Of a stretch of 64,000 nt of DNA, positions 1 through 12,834 are shown piece by piece. Each line of letters starts with the position of its first letter. Positions within the stretch are counted from its first letter, which is position 1. The translations under genes and the position numbers were made by a program. This stretch comes from Anaeramoeba flamelloides (lineage: Eukaryota; Metamonada; Anaeramoebidae): positions 2,058,001-2,122,000 of the forward strand of contig JANTQA010000042.1 of NCBI GenBank assembly GCA_027625915.1, written 5' to 3'. A model generated the notes under the pieces. The model saw nothing but the letters and a program-made list of their open reading frames with translations. It was not told where the DNA came from and did not search any database.

Positions 1-1568
1 ATAATAATTATTAAAATTATAAAAGTTAAAAATAATGAAATTGATTTTCTGATTTCTCTTTTTAAAGGGTTTTCTAAAAAATGAAAAGATTAATTTTTTT
101 TCTTCATAAAATTCTTTGGTTAGCTGGTTATTTGTTTTGTCCATATATTTAATGTTACCTTAACAATTTGAAATTATTTGAGGAATTTTTTTTTAAATTT
201 TACAAAATAGAGTAGGACCAAATTCATGTCTTATATTTGGTTCGTTGTTAAAAATCTGAGATTGCTTTTTTCTGTTGAAATATTTGATTGTTGGTGTTTT
301 TTGGTTGACGAATGGTTTTTGAATAAAATCAAAAAAAAGAAGAAAAAAGACGTAGTTTTTTTTGTTTTTTGTTTCAAAAAAAAACAGAAACAAGAACACG
401 CCGAGAAGGTGATATGGGTTGTTTTCTTTTATTATTTCATTTTGTCTATTTTTAAAAATAATTTTTTACCAAGTTCAAGAGGATCCCAAAACCGAGTTTT
501 AAAGGTTTTTTTTGATTAAAATATTGGTTGTGAAAATAAACAAGAACTGAATAACTTTAGTTCATTGGTTGATCATTATTTGTGGAAAAAAAGAAGAAAA
601 AATTAATTAAATTTTGGTTGTGGGTTTTGCTTTAAACCTTCAAGTACGTGTAAAGATGGAAAGTTTTGTTGTTTTATTCAAGAAAATTTTGTAGAAAAAG
701 GTTTTTGAAAAAAATCTTTTCTTTTTGTGTTAGTATTGTATTGACACACTTACAGTGTAAATAACTTATTCGTCAAATCTCTTTCTTTTGAAAAAAATGA
801 AAATATCGGGATTTGAACGATTTGGGGTTTCGGAGATCGAAACACCATTTAGTTATTTCGGTTTCAAAATAAAATGGTAAAAGAAGGTTGGAGGTGTGAA
901 ATTTACAAAAAAAAAATGAAAGAAAAAGAGTTTTTTACTTGAACTTTCGATCTTCAATGAAGATTAGGGAGTGAGACGGTTTTTAAAATAAATTCTTTTT
1001 TTCATCGTTATTATTTAGTTGCAAAATAATAAAAAAAAGAAAAAATTTCTGTTGGTAATTTTTAGAAACCCAAAAAAATACGTGGTAGTGTTTAGAAACA
1101 CAATAAAATACGAATTTTTGTTGGGAAATTAAAAAAGTTTTTATGAGTGGATCAAAAAAAGGATTTTCAAAAAAAATCAAAATGGTTGAAAATAAAAAAA
1201 TGATTTTGATTATTCTGTTTCTTACTTCAAAAGATTTGTGTTTCATTAAAAAGTTTTCAACAAAGTTTTTAAATTCTAAGAGTACAATAAAGATTTGACA
1301 ATTGTTTAATAGTTGAAAGGGTAATGACAATTGTTCGTTAATGTTTTGAAATTAAAAAGAAGATAAAGTGGGCGGGTTTTAACTTTAAATTGTTAACCAA
1401 GTTTTTAAAAAGAATTCAAAGTTAAAGATCCAATTTAACAAAAAGGAGTACTGATTTTGTCTGATAATTACGATATGTTGTTGTTAACTAAAAATAATCT
1501 TTTGTTTATTTACGGCTTGAGGAAAAAAAGCCATTGTAATGGCCTTTCCTTCACAATCCCCGTAAATT

Positions 1569-1988
1569 ACCATTGTGCAAAAAAACTGAAACAGGAAAAA
1601 AAGTGAAACACAGTTTTTAATTGGGAATATTACTGAAAATTAAAAGTAAGATCAATTAAAAAAAGAATAAATAAATAAATAAATAAAGAAAAAATGAAGT
1701 ACTCAGCACAATAACAGTTTTTTTAATACTATCTTTATGTATTGGTTTTTCGTTGATATATCAATTATTAAAAATTTGTTGAAAAAATTGAATATTTTTT
1801 GATCTCCAAAACATCACATCTACAATTTCTATAAGAAAGTAGATTTAAATTATATTTGTTGGATTGATTGAAAATAATATAATAGGATTATTATTTGAAG
1901 TTAATTGATTTTTTATTTTACAATTGATTTTTTCATTTTCAGTAATGTTCCCAATTAAAAACCGTTTTTCACTTTTTTCCACAATGGT
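1569..1988. mobile_element. MITE-like element with long inverted ends
   Basis: The left arm (1569-1641) and right arm (1935-1988) are reverse complements over roughly 50 bases, with the shared core TTTTTAATTGGGAA followed by ATTACTGAAAA, and outer tips reading ACCATTGTG. The left arm has an extra block of about 18 bases near its tip. The interior is AT-rich with no open frame. It looks like a non-autonomous DNA transposon of about 420 bp. No clear target-site duplication was seen, so the exact ends are approximate. Confidence 0.6.
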
Positions 1989-3345
1989 TATGTTCTTTAT
2001 CTCTGAGATCCAGAAGAACCCCAATTAAATTTTGAAAGTCTAAAAGGTTGATATTTTTCGAAATCAAAAAAAATAATTGTTGGTTATAAAATTTTCCACA
2101 ACCCAACAATTCTTCTTATAAATCAAGTATTATCTTGTTCACGATAAAAACCTTTTGAAAAAATCAAGTCTTATCAATAATGGTTGATTTTGTTTTTTAG
2201 TACCTTCCAACAAATAAAAATCTTCTCAGGCAAAATTTCAAATTCCAGAATATTTTCAATATTTAATATTTTTTCAGGATCTCAAGAGATAAAGAATATA
2301 ACTCCTTGAGATTGCGGCACAGACATACTCTACAGTTTAGTTTTATTTTAATTGTCCTTAATTTCAAATTCAAAATTTTTTTTACTATATCCCAAAATAG
2401 AAAAATGAAGTAAAATTCTTCTTACGAAAAAACCAAACTCACTTTAAAAGTTTTTTTTTTTTAGAAGATGAATTATTGTTATTAAAAGTTTGATGTATTT
2501 TTCTCAATTTTGTAAAAGTTTACAATTTATTATGTTTTGTGTATTTATTTCAAAAAAATATTTTCTTTGAAATAAGATAGAAACAGAAATATTTTGGTCT
2601 GTGAAGGGAATATATCAAAATACACTTTAAATAGAAAATCAAAAATACACTAAATAACTTTGTTAAACTAGCCTCTTTAATTTCAAAAGAAATTACAATA
2701 AAAATTTTAAACTTATAATATATATATATATATATATAATTACTTTTTAAAATAAATAAAATTTATTTTTTTGTTTTTATTTAACAAAAACATATGAAAA
2801 AAAAAATATTAAATTAAAAATTCATCCACAATATTTTTTAAAACGAGAGAAAATCTTCCTTATACAATAAGTTCAACTTTTAAACGGAATTTAAGGGGAA
2901 AAAAATTCTATATATAATAATTTATGGGAAATTTTTTTATATAAATTATGTTACAAGAATCCAAAATTTGTTCCGTAATTTGAATTTTTATACAAAATTT
3001 AATTTTCCCTGAAGCTTATATCTTAAAAGTAGATCCAACTATAACCAAAAGAAAAAGTTTTTAATTTGAATATATTTGAAAAATATTCAATAATCCAATC
3101 TTAATTCTTTCAGTGGGAAATAATGAACTCAAAGAGGAAATTTATCAATAGTTTTATTATTTTTTCTAAATTTTTTAAAAATATTTAGAAACTAAAAAAA
3201 TTAAATCAAAATGAATAATTCTAATTAAAAAAAATAATAATAAATATTTCCAAATAACTGATTTTTAATAATAACAGTTTTATTGTGTATATTCTTGAGT
3301 ATTTGAAAAAGAATATTACCTAATTATCTTTTAAATTTCAAGAAA

Positions 3346-3567
3346 TAAGCTAAATTTCAAAAATAGGGGCAGATTTTTCATCATAAAAAAAATTAATTAA
3401 TTGTTTTTTTTTTAATAATAATGTCTTTTTCTAAAGTGTTTAGATATAATAACCAAAATAGATTAATAAATAAAAATATAGTCTAATCACTTTATTTTTT
3501 TAAAAGTCAAGAAAAAAGAAAAAAATATTAAAAAAAAAGTTTGCCCCTAATTTTGAAATTTGGTTTA
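3346..3567. mobile_element. Small MITE, 222 bp
   Basis: Arms of about 32 bases at 3346-3377 and 3536-3567 are inverted copies with roughly five mismatches; both contain AAATTTCAAAA and AGGGGCA. The flanks offer TA or ATAA as a possible duplicated target, as in Tc1/mariner-type MITEs. The interior is plain AT-rich sequence without coding capacity. Family assignment is uncertain. Confidence 0.6.
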
Positions 3568-3707
3568 TAATAAATTATCGTGAATTACTAAATTGAAGAA
3601 CATTATTTTCCGGATCGTCAAGAATTCAATATTTGATGTATTTTTCATGTATTTTTTATTTACAATAAATGTAAAATGTTATTTGTTAGAAAAAAATTAT
3701 CAGAAAT

Positions 3708-4330
3708 AAGCTATTTTCAATAAAGTGTTAAAATTTATTTTAACATATATTTATTAAACCAAATCTTCAAAAACAATATTTAAATACACAGAATCATTAA
3801 ATTCCATTTTTCAATTCTTGATGATAATTCAATTTTTTTTCTTATTATAGTGTTAAATAAATAGAAGATATATATTTTTTGAATCTCGATTTTATCTGAT
3901 ATTTTTTAGGAGTGAAAATTGGTGTTTATTATTATTTTTTTTTCATCAAAAAAATTGTTTTCAGTTAATGTTTAATCAAAAAAAAATTTCAAATAGAATT
4001 GAAAATATATAACTGAATTTGATATGTTTGAAAAACCATTTGTACTCTTACTATATTTGCCACTGTTTTTATTGAAATTGGTCAGTGAATTATTTTCACC
4101 AAAAAAAAAAGTTAATTCCTTTTTTCATTTTTGGTTGAAATATTTCAACAAAGATAGTTTGAAATAAATATCAATGTCATTGATTCAATCGGTATCAATA
4201 TTAAACATAATTTGGTATTACCAATTAATGAATATATCTACTAGAAAAGATGATTTTTTATGAAATGTAAAAAAAAAAAAATATGCACCACTTTTTAGGA
4301 AATATCTTATGCAAAAGTGAGATTTTATAA
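3708..4330 (+). repeat. Dispersed repeat, copy 1 of 2
   Basis: About 620 bp that align in the same orientation with 7308-7925. Shared blocks include TTTATCTGATAT, CATTTGT, TTGAAATAAAT and TTGATTCAATC followed by AATATTAAAC. The divergence is clear and indels are frequent, so this is an old duplication or an old transposon family. There is no open frame and no recognisable end structure. Confidence 0.55.
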
Positions 4331-6263
4331 AAATTGCTATTGTTTTGTAAAATTTTCTTTTAATTTAAAAAGTCAAAAAGTTAAAAGGGGTTAGATTTTT
4401 TAACTGAAAATTAATTGAGAAAAAATATTTTTTTTTAAAAATAATAACTCGTTACTATACAAAAGTTGATAAATTATTTAGAATTATTAAGTTTAATTGT
4501 TTTAAATGTGAAAATAATTTCTCTATTCTCTTTACTTTAAAAAAAAGCACTAAATAAGATTTAATGATCACTAAATCAAGAATAGTCATTTTAAGTTTTA
4601 TTTTTGTTTTAATTACTTTTCCTAATATAAAGAGAGAAATAAAATTTATTCTTTTCCCCAGTTTTAATAATTATTATTTTGAGACCCCAAAAGTTAGTTT
4701 TTTTTTTCAATTTTTTCATTTTAAGTTTTATTGGATAATTATAAAGAATGATAATAATTATTTCAGTTCTATAAGACCAATTCTATAATCATAATATTTA
4801 TAAGATTTTGAAAATATTAGTATTTTAAAAATTGAAATCAAACTTCTATTTGAAATTTAAATGTGTAATTAAAAGGGGGTATTTGTTTACGAGTAGAACA
4901 TATTATTCACTTAATTTTTTTTTTAGTTGAAAACCCTTATCTTTTTGTTTTAGATAATTTTTTTTTTTTCGATTTTTTTTTTCAAAATAATCAATTTGTA
5001 TATTATTTAATTTTTTTATAAATTGAATTTGTTAGCTACTAACATATTTAAGAAAGTTATTTTACAACTTTGAGTCTGAATAAGGGCTTAACTTTTAAAT
5101 TTTTCTCAAAATTTAAGTTTTTATTAAATCCTTATATTTTTTTTTCAGGTCTTTGAAATCAAAAAATTCAAAATGTCATCCCTTTTCCATTTTTCAATTC
5201 AAAAATCTGAATTTTATTTATACTTTTTTGTTTTACCCCCAAAATTCAACAAAAAATGACAAACAAATAAATTGACAGTACAGTTAATTTATTCCAATTC
5301 GTATAAATAATATTGAAAAAGGAAAGAAAATTTTTTTCCCATTTATTAATGCTATTCGGAAAGAAAAATATCATGTTTAATTGATAAGATCAATTCCAAG
5401 TACTATTTTACTAATTGAATATTTAGAGACATTTTATCCTTGGTAGAACTGTGAACTAATCTGATTTCATCCAATAATAAAATATTATATTTTAGCCTTA
5501 TTTGTAATTGAGAATATATCTCTTCAAATGAAATAAAAAGATATATATCCAAACATAAGCAATTAGTTCAGAGAATTCTAAAAATCAAAAATGAATTAAT
5601 AAAAGAAATGGTACTTGAAGAATAAGATCATACTGATCCCTTAAAAATGTTGGTATAAACAAATTCTCCAAATAATAATTTGATTGCAAAGATCAATATA
5701 AAAGCCAAATTCCAATTCTACAAATTTCGTTTCTAATTGGCTTCATGATTTTTTTTGTGTTTTTCCACCACCAAGTTAAAAATAATCATGAATTGAAATT
5801 AAAATTTTCATTTAAGAATTGGAAAATAACAGTTTTTATAAAATATTCTGTTTCATTAAAACCGAAAAAAAATTACTCTTTTGTTTTTCAAAAGTGTTTA
5901 CCAAAAAGGAGACCTTTTTGTCACTTTGTTATTTCTTCTTGAATATTTAATCATTTTTCTCCTTTATTTTCTTGTAAAAAATTCTTTTTTTACACTTTTC
6001 TTTGGAAAAATGACCGAACAAAAAATAAAATATAGTGAAACAGGTATAACCTTTTGGAATTTTCACAAGACTTTTTGTTCAAACAAAAAACAAATCAAAA
6101 ATTTTTCTTTTTATTTTAACAAAAAAACTTTTTTCCCCAACAAACAAACCAACAAAAACAAAAAAAAAAAAAAAAAAAACCAAAATAAGAAAAATTAAAA
6201 TGTTTTAGATTATTTTTACCACTAAGAAATGAAGAGACACCACTTAAAAAAAAAATTGATATT

Positions 6264-9200
6264 ATGAATGTTATCATCAATGGAACTGACATTTTTGTGG
6301 ATCTGTTGCAAAAGAAACAAGAAATTTTGTTTGATGTTTTAAAAACTCTCAGGCAATTACTGCAACACAAAGACTCATTAGTTCGGACTTTGTCATGTCG
6401 GCTGATCAGGAAATGTAGCATCTCCGCAGAAATCTTGGCACATATCGAACCCTTTCACATGCATTTTTTCATTGTCAGATGTTTGGAACAGCGCTCCGAA
6501 TTCCCCCTTGAGCGTATTGAGGCGTTAAAGATTGTCTACAACTGGGTACAACTTTCAAGCGAAACCTTGCCGAGGGCAATTGTGCAATCTTTGATTGCAA
6601 TTTCGCGCCACAAAATCGATCCCTTAAGGGTTTCTGCACTTTTGACTCTCACAGAAATCACACTCAAAAACTTGGAGTTAGTTGCCAAGTGTGGCGGTAT
6701 TACCATCATCTGTGAATGTAGTATCGATCCTGAGCTTGAGCATGTGCAAAATGTTTTATTAAGGTGCATTTTGGTTTTATTAAATTCACCCGAAAAAAAC
6801 CAATTCATTGCAGAAGGCGATTTAAATTTAATCCTATCACCTTTTATTTCTTTGTTTGAGCAATCTATCACAAAAGAAAGCTTCTTAAAATTTAAAGCCT
6901 CAAAAAAGGCAATCGAATTACTGTTAAGAGACTGGGGTGGGCTTATATTTCTTGCAAAAAATCCAAACGGATTAAAAAGCTTTTTATCAACTTTACGTTT
7001 ACCTTCAAAAAAAGTCAAGGTAAGTTAATATTTCAGATTAATATAAAGATTGATCAATTTTTTTTATATAAAACAATTTCAGTTCTCCATTAATTTTTTA
7101 GATTATAACACAACTTCAATTATCACTTTTTTTGAAAAAATGAAACAAAAAATGACAGAAAAAAAAAAAAATATAAATTTAAGTAACCTATTGATGTTCA
7201 ATTTTCCTGGAATTAACCCACCTACCAAAAATAAAAAAATAAATAACCAAAATAGATACCAACTTGGATAATATTCCATTTAGTAAATCATCAAATATAA
7301 AACCTACAAGCTATTTCCAAAAAAAACTGGAGCAAATTTATTTTAAAAATATCTTTATTAATTTTAAATTCTAATATAACTATTTAAATATGCAAAATTG
7401 TTATTCATTATTTATTGTTTCTTGATAATAATTTCAATTTGTTTCTCTGTCATTATTGTAATCAAAAGAAATTATATTAAAATTTTTGATCTACATTTTA
7501 TCTGATATATTTTGCAAGTTCTGAAAAATTGCTATATTATTTTTTCTTTTTGATTGCAAATATTATTTCCCGAAGAGGTTTAATTTTGAAAAACTTTCCA
7601 ATGGAATGGAAAACATATAACTATGTTTTATTGTTTAAAAAATCATTTGTGTCCATTTCATATTGCCCGTTTTTTTATTAAAATTGGCCATACATCCTTT
7701 TCTACAAAAAAATGTGTTCAATTTTTTTTCATTTATGGAAATATTTTAGTGAACATATTTTGAAATAAATCCAAATAGTAATTGATTCAATCAGTACTAA
7801 TATTAAACTTAATTCAATATTACCAATTTATGATATATCAAAGAAAAATTGAAATTATTATTTGATATGTAAACAAAAAAATGAAAGACTTTTTTGGAAA
7901 AACATTAAATACACATTAAGAGATTTTTGGCAAAAATAGTTTTTTTTCTCAAAATTATCAATTTTTTTGAGATTATTGTTATTATTTGAAAAATTAGTTT
8001 CTGAACACTCCTTTTTATAAAATCTATTATTTAAATATGCTATAACAATATAAAATATTTATAAATATTATTCTTTAATCACATATGATTTTTCATAACA
8101 ATAAAAGAATAAGAAATAATTTTAGAAAAATTAATTTAAAACAGTTAATTCATAAAACTTTTAATTGTAGAGCTATTTGTCGTTTATTCTTCTTAAATTT
8201 TTTTTTTTTTTAAATCTTAATGAGATTGATCTCGGTTATCATTTGTGAATTAGCAATAGGTCCATTGAAATAATTTTTCATTAAAGTAAACAAAATCAAT
8301 TTTTTATAAGATTCATTGATAAATAAAATCATAATTATTCATTGATATAAAAAAATGATAATCATTCAAAATATGATTTTTGGAAGAAAAAAAAAGTGAT
8401 TTTGAAAACCTTTCTGATAGGCTATAATATTTATTAAAATATTTTAACGAAGAATTTTGTTTAAATTTATTTTTTTTTCATTTATATGTTGAAGTCAATA
8501 TATCAACATTTGATGAGACAACACAAGAATCCAAAATCAATTTTTCTATTTCCAATTCCTAAACAGTATAATTTATTATATTTGTACTAGATTGAAATTG
8601 TTTTTCCTTTTTTCTTTTTCATTTTTTATCGTTTTCTTTTATTAAAACAATATATGAGGGTAATTAAATACATAAATTATTCAGTAAAAAACAAGCTAAA
8701 ACCTGTTTTACAAAAAAAAAAAATACCTTTAATGTTCTATAATACATGTTGACGATGACTTTTCACTAAACAAATCAAATCATTTTTTTTTTTTGGTAGA
8801 ATTTTCCCTTTCAAATTTCTAAAAAAAATCTTCCAACTTAATCGATTGTTTTTGATCATTTGAAAATTCAACTTTAAATTGATAAAATTGGAAAAATTTA
8901 AAATGATTTTTTTTGAATAGTGACCCAATTGCAAAAAAAAATTGTCAAATAGCTAGATAAGCAAATTTACTGATTGCAAAATGACAGTGTGATAAAAGTA
9001 CACTACAACAATTATTTAAATATTTTATTTCACTTTCAATGTATTAATAATCTAAATAACAACTTTATAAAATAAAAAAAAAAGAAAAACCAACTATTAA
9101 ACACTAATAACAAATTCTCTAATTTTTTATGTAATTTCTATTTCTTTAAAAATTATTTCTATTTATTTAAAAATTATTTCTATTTCTTTAAAAATAATTT

Positions 9201-12200
9201 CTACAAATTTTAGTTATTTGCAATTGAAATGTTATATAAGTTATTTTTTTTAGAAATTCCAAGAAAAAATTCTGAACAAACAAAAACAAGAATTGTAAGA
9301 TATTCTTCAATTAAAAAAGATGTTGGCAGTTCCTACAAAAACATTTGGGGTGATATTAATTCCATTTTCCCATTGAAACGCTCACCATATCACAATTTAT
9401 TAGAAAATTATTTAGCAATTTTACTTGTATCGTTTATGGATGTGGGATTATTTGAAGCGCTTGTGGAAGTGGGTAAAGAATCGAGCACGAGCTTATCATT
9501 TTATGTTTCACATTTTTTAAGTGAGGTGCTTCACAATTCAAGACATATTTTATCGTCAAGATTATGTACCATTTTACAATCTTTGCCATCCTTATTTGAA
9601 ATAGCTGCATCCTTTACTGATCGGCCCTTTATTCGTGTTCGTGCAAGTAGGATGTTGTCTGAATTGGATCGTTTTGCGCGGAAAAAAAAAAAAAAATCCG
9701 CAAAGGATTTCCATATTACATTAATTGTTAACAGCATAAAAAAAAACATCAAATCAAAGAATGTTAACAAGAATATTAAAAGCAATAAATTGGGAATTGG
9801 TATGGGCATTGATGATAATGATTATGATAATGATGATCGAGAGCCATATGAAACAACTTCACAGATTATTCAAGATATGAAAATTAGAAATGATCAAATT
9901 TTATTAGATCAAGAATTTGAATATAAAATTAAAGAATGTAAAGTCATTTCAACTGAAGACCATACGAAATGGAATTTTCATACGATTGTTGAATTGGTAC
10001 AAATTACTAAAAATAACCAAAAGTATTTTGAAAATTGCTTAAAAAACAAATTTTTTAAAAATTTATTAAACTTTTTTGATCCAAAATCAGATCAATTTTG
10101 CAATATTAAAAGAACCATCGAATCTTTATCGTATGTCGCCATTGGTGTACAACTATTGAGATTATTATTAAGTAACCCAGATGGGTTTGAATTTTTAAAG
10201 AATTCCACTTTTTGTTCTTCTTTAAATGAGGCATTGATCATTGAAAACGATGGCAGATCAAGTAATAAATCTGGAATGAAAAGATTGTTTACTCCAACTC
10301 GGATGTCAAAAACATTGACAAAGGAATATTTCACTATAATAGGATCCATGACTCAATATGATAATGGTATGAATTTATTATTGTCTAAAAAAATAATCCA
10401 TGAATTGGAAAGAATTGTGAAAACTAAAGGACGTTCAGACTTAGCTTTACCAATCATAATTTCTTTAGATTATAACAAATCGTCAATGACACAAGACCTA
10501 TTAGCAGACGTCTTAAGCTATGGCTCCAAATTAAGCAGGTTGCAGGGTATTGAGCATTTAAAATTACTGTGGAGAGCTGGAGTAAATGATTTTTCTAATT
10601 GGGCAATAATAATTTTAGTGCGGCAATTGCACGACAAAGACCAAGACATTGCAACAGCAGCCTTAGATTTATTGGACGAATGCTGTATTAGATCTCCTAA
10701 ATGCTTTGATACATTAGTTAGTTGCAATCCTCCAGATTTAGAAAAGTTTGGAATGAAGGGGGAAAAATTATTACTTTGCATTTTATCCACACAAAAGGGA
10801 TTATCCTATTTAAAGCAAAATGGTTATTTTGATGAGAAATTAAAATATTGGGAAAATGAAGGTTATCTTGATTATGTTAAAGACTTGGATATTTACTTAT
10901 CAGCAATTTTTGATAAAAAGTCCTTTCCCGATACAGGCCTAAAACAAGTTACATTGCGCCCCCATTTTTTTGGTGAATTAGCAAAAACCAAACAAGGTAT
11001 TCAAATTCTACATAAAAGAAAATTATTAATAAAATGGTTTAAAATTTTAAAAAATTCAATAAAAAAACCCAACTCAACATCAACATCAACATCAACATCA
11101 ACATCAACATCGTCATCGTCATCATCATCGTCATCGTCAACAACAACAAAAACAAAAACAACTACGACAACTAAAAAAAAAACAAATATCGATAATAAAA
11201 TAAAAACAAATATTGGCAATAAAATAATTGATCAAATAGAGATTGAAAAAAAAATACATGATAAAAATAAAAAGGAAAAAGAAATTGATAATTTACAAAT
11301 TAGAGCAATATTATGGACAATTGGTAACATATCAACATCAGAATTAGGATACTCTGCAATTGAAAAATACAGCCCCATAGAAACCATTACAAAAATGGCA
11401 ATAAATTCCAATAATTTACCAATCAGAGCAACGAGCTTATATGTATTAGGATTGATGTCTTCCTTGGATCAAGTACGCTTAAAGCTTGATGAATTAGGAT
11501 GGGAATACCCTAAGGAAAAGGGAAGAATGATTGTGATACCCATGGGGGAAAATAAAAAAAAGTTTTTTACTTTCCCAAAAGTCAAATATTTGGGATCTTA
11601 CGCTAAACACTCAGAATTAAATATCACATTGAATTTTATCGGAAACAAAGTTCAACAGCAAATTTTTAATAATATCAGGGATCTTGGAAATAGAATTACC
11701 GAAGAAGCAACTACTAAAAATTTATTAAAATTAAAAGCAGAATATCCTGAATACTTTTTAGAACCTTATTTGTTTTACAGAACCTATAGAATTTTGGATT
11801 TTTATAGATACCGTTTAAATATTAGAAAGCTTATTCATCATTTATTTAAAGAAGTCTATTTTGATGAGCAAATTTTCCAAAACTTTACCAATGAGTCGCT
11901 AGTTTCAAAGGAAACAAGGAAATTAAATCAAAAGAAATCCAAAAAGGAAAAAAATGACCAGGATTTGTCAGATTTATTTATATTGCCAAATCAGCAAGAT
12001 TTAAATAAACAGCAAAAACAGGAGAACGAAAATAATGGCGTCACCCTATATTCCCTTGAACGGTTAAGATCATTACCCAGACCAAACGGAGTAAATTCTA
12101 GAAATATATTACATTTCTTGAAATTGGATGATTTCCAAAGAGCTTTTGGTTTAACTAAAGAACAATTTTTAAAGCTACCTAAATGGAAACAAATTCACAA

Positions 12201-12225
12201 AAGAAAAGAATGGGGTTTAAATTAA
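6264..12225 (+). CDS. RICTOR: Rictor (TORC2 subunit) with C-terminal villin headpiece
   Basis: Two exons, 6264-7019 and 9214-12225, joined in phase 0 across a GTAAGT...TTTTAG intron, give about 1255 residues. Exon 1 matches the Rictor N-terminal helical repeats (ERIEALKIVYNW, then DPLRVSALLTLTEI). The join LPSKKVK-LFAIEMLYKLFF continues the family pattern. The Rictor V region lies at about 945-1020 (RAILWTIGNIS; RATSLYVLGLMSS). A Ser/Thr tract near 872-900 comes from ACATCA-type repeats. Residues 1195-1255 read as a villin headpiece: YSLERL, GVNS, DDFQRAFGLT, LPKWKQ and terminal GLN in place of the usual GLF. Rictor (Dictyostelium Pianissimo) is the defining subunit of TORC2, which activates AGC kinases and controls the actin cytoskeleton; headpieces bind F-actin. 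The Rictor identity is strong; actin binding is inferred. The start is the first ATG giving the family N-terminus; an upstream exon is possible. Confidence 0.9.
7308..7925 (+). repeat. Dispersed repeat, copy 2, inside the Rictor intron
   Basis: Same-orientation relative of 3708-4330. The two copies flank Rictor exon 1 as direct repeats about 3.6 kb apart. Shared blocks are the same as listed for copy 1; the sequence is non-coding and diverged. Confidence 0.55.
9134..9203 (+). repeat. 21-bp tandem repeat, about 3.3 copies
   Basis: The unit ATTTCTATTTCTTTAAAAAT(T) is repeated at 9134, 9155 and 9176, followed by a partial unit. It ends ten bases before the Rictor exon 2 acceptor, so it supplies the pyrimidine-containing end of the intron. 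The three units differ by one or two bases. Confidence 0.8.
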
Positions 12226-12834
12226 ATATTAAAATAACAAAAAAAAAAAAATTGTTAATTCTTTCCTTTTTTCAATTTTATTATATTTTTTTTTTAGGAT
12301 TTATTTTTCTTTCTAAATTTTTTATCAATTTAAAATATTTGGATCTCATTATGATTTTTTTTTTAGTTACAAGAATTTATATTGTTTAAGAGATTAGCAT
12401 CTACCAAGCTGAAGTCTAAAATTAATGTATACAACTATTGAAAGTAAATCAGATTTGTGTTCAATGGTTCAAATCTCTATAAAAAAATATCTTTCTTAAA
12501 TTTGTGGCGAAATGTAGATTAGTTACTTAAAAATTCATTTTTTTTAAAAAAATTAAATAATTAACTTTGAGACTAATTGTTCAACTTATTTTCACATTTT
12601 GAAAATATATTGATAATACAACTATCGAATTTAGAAAAAGGAAACAAAAATAATCGTTCTTCGGGTTTTTAAATTGATGATTATTGGGTTAATCTTTGAG
12701 ATTAAAAAATTTTAAAAAATAGATAATTTTTTTGATTCCAAAGAAGAATTAGAAAAAAAACAGAATACTTTTATTTTTTGATATTTTTATTTTCAGTTTT
12801 GGAAAAGAAATTAAAAACAATAATTCTAAAATTA
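12226..12834. other. Non-coding spacer after Rictor
   Basis: AT-rich sequence between the Rictor stop and the LINE fragment. A GGTTCAAATC string near 12468 resembles a tRNA B box, but no cloverleaf could be built around it. Nothing else was recognised. Confidence 0.5.

Larger units (their letters stand above)
1..6263. other. Gene-free AT-rich region before Rictor
   Basis: No convincing gene was seen on either strand; open frames here are short, Phe/Lys/Asn-rich and lack domains. The stretch holds an inverted-repeat element at 1569-1988, another at 3346-3567, one copy of a dispersed repeat at about 3708-4330, and a (TA)n run near 2719-2739. A small upstream Rictor exon near 6010-6043 was considered and not accepted. 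Confidence 0.6.
7020..9213 (+). other. 2194-bp intron of the Rictor gene
   Basis: Begins GTAAGT and ends AATTTTAG. Both neighbouring exons are in frame across it, and the exon 2 reading frame meets a stop exactly at the acceptor TAG, as expected for intron sequence. It contains dispersed-repeat copy 2 (7308-7925) and a 21-bp tandem repeat just before the acceptor. No internal exon was seen, and domain continuity does not require one. Confidence 0.8.
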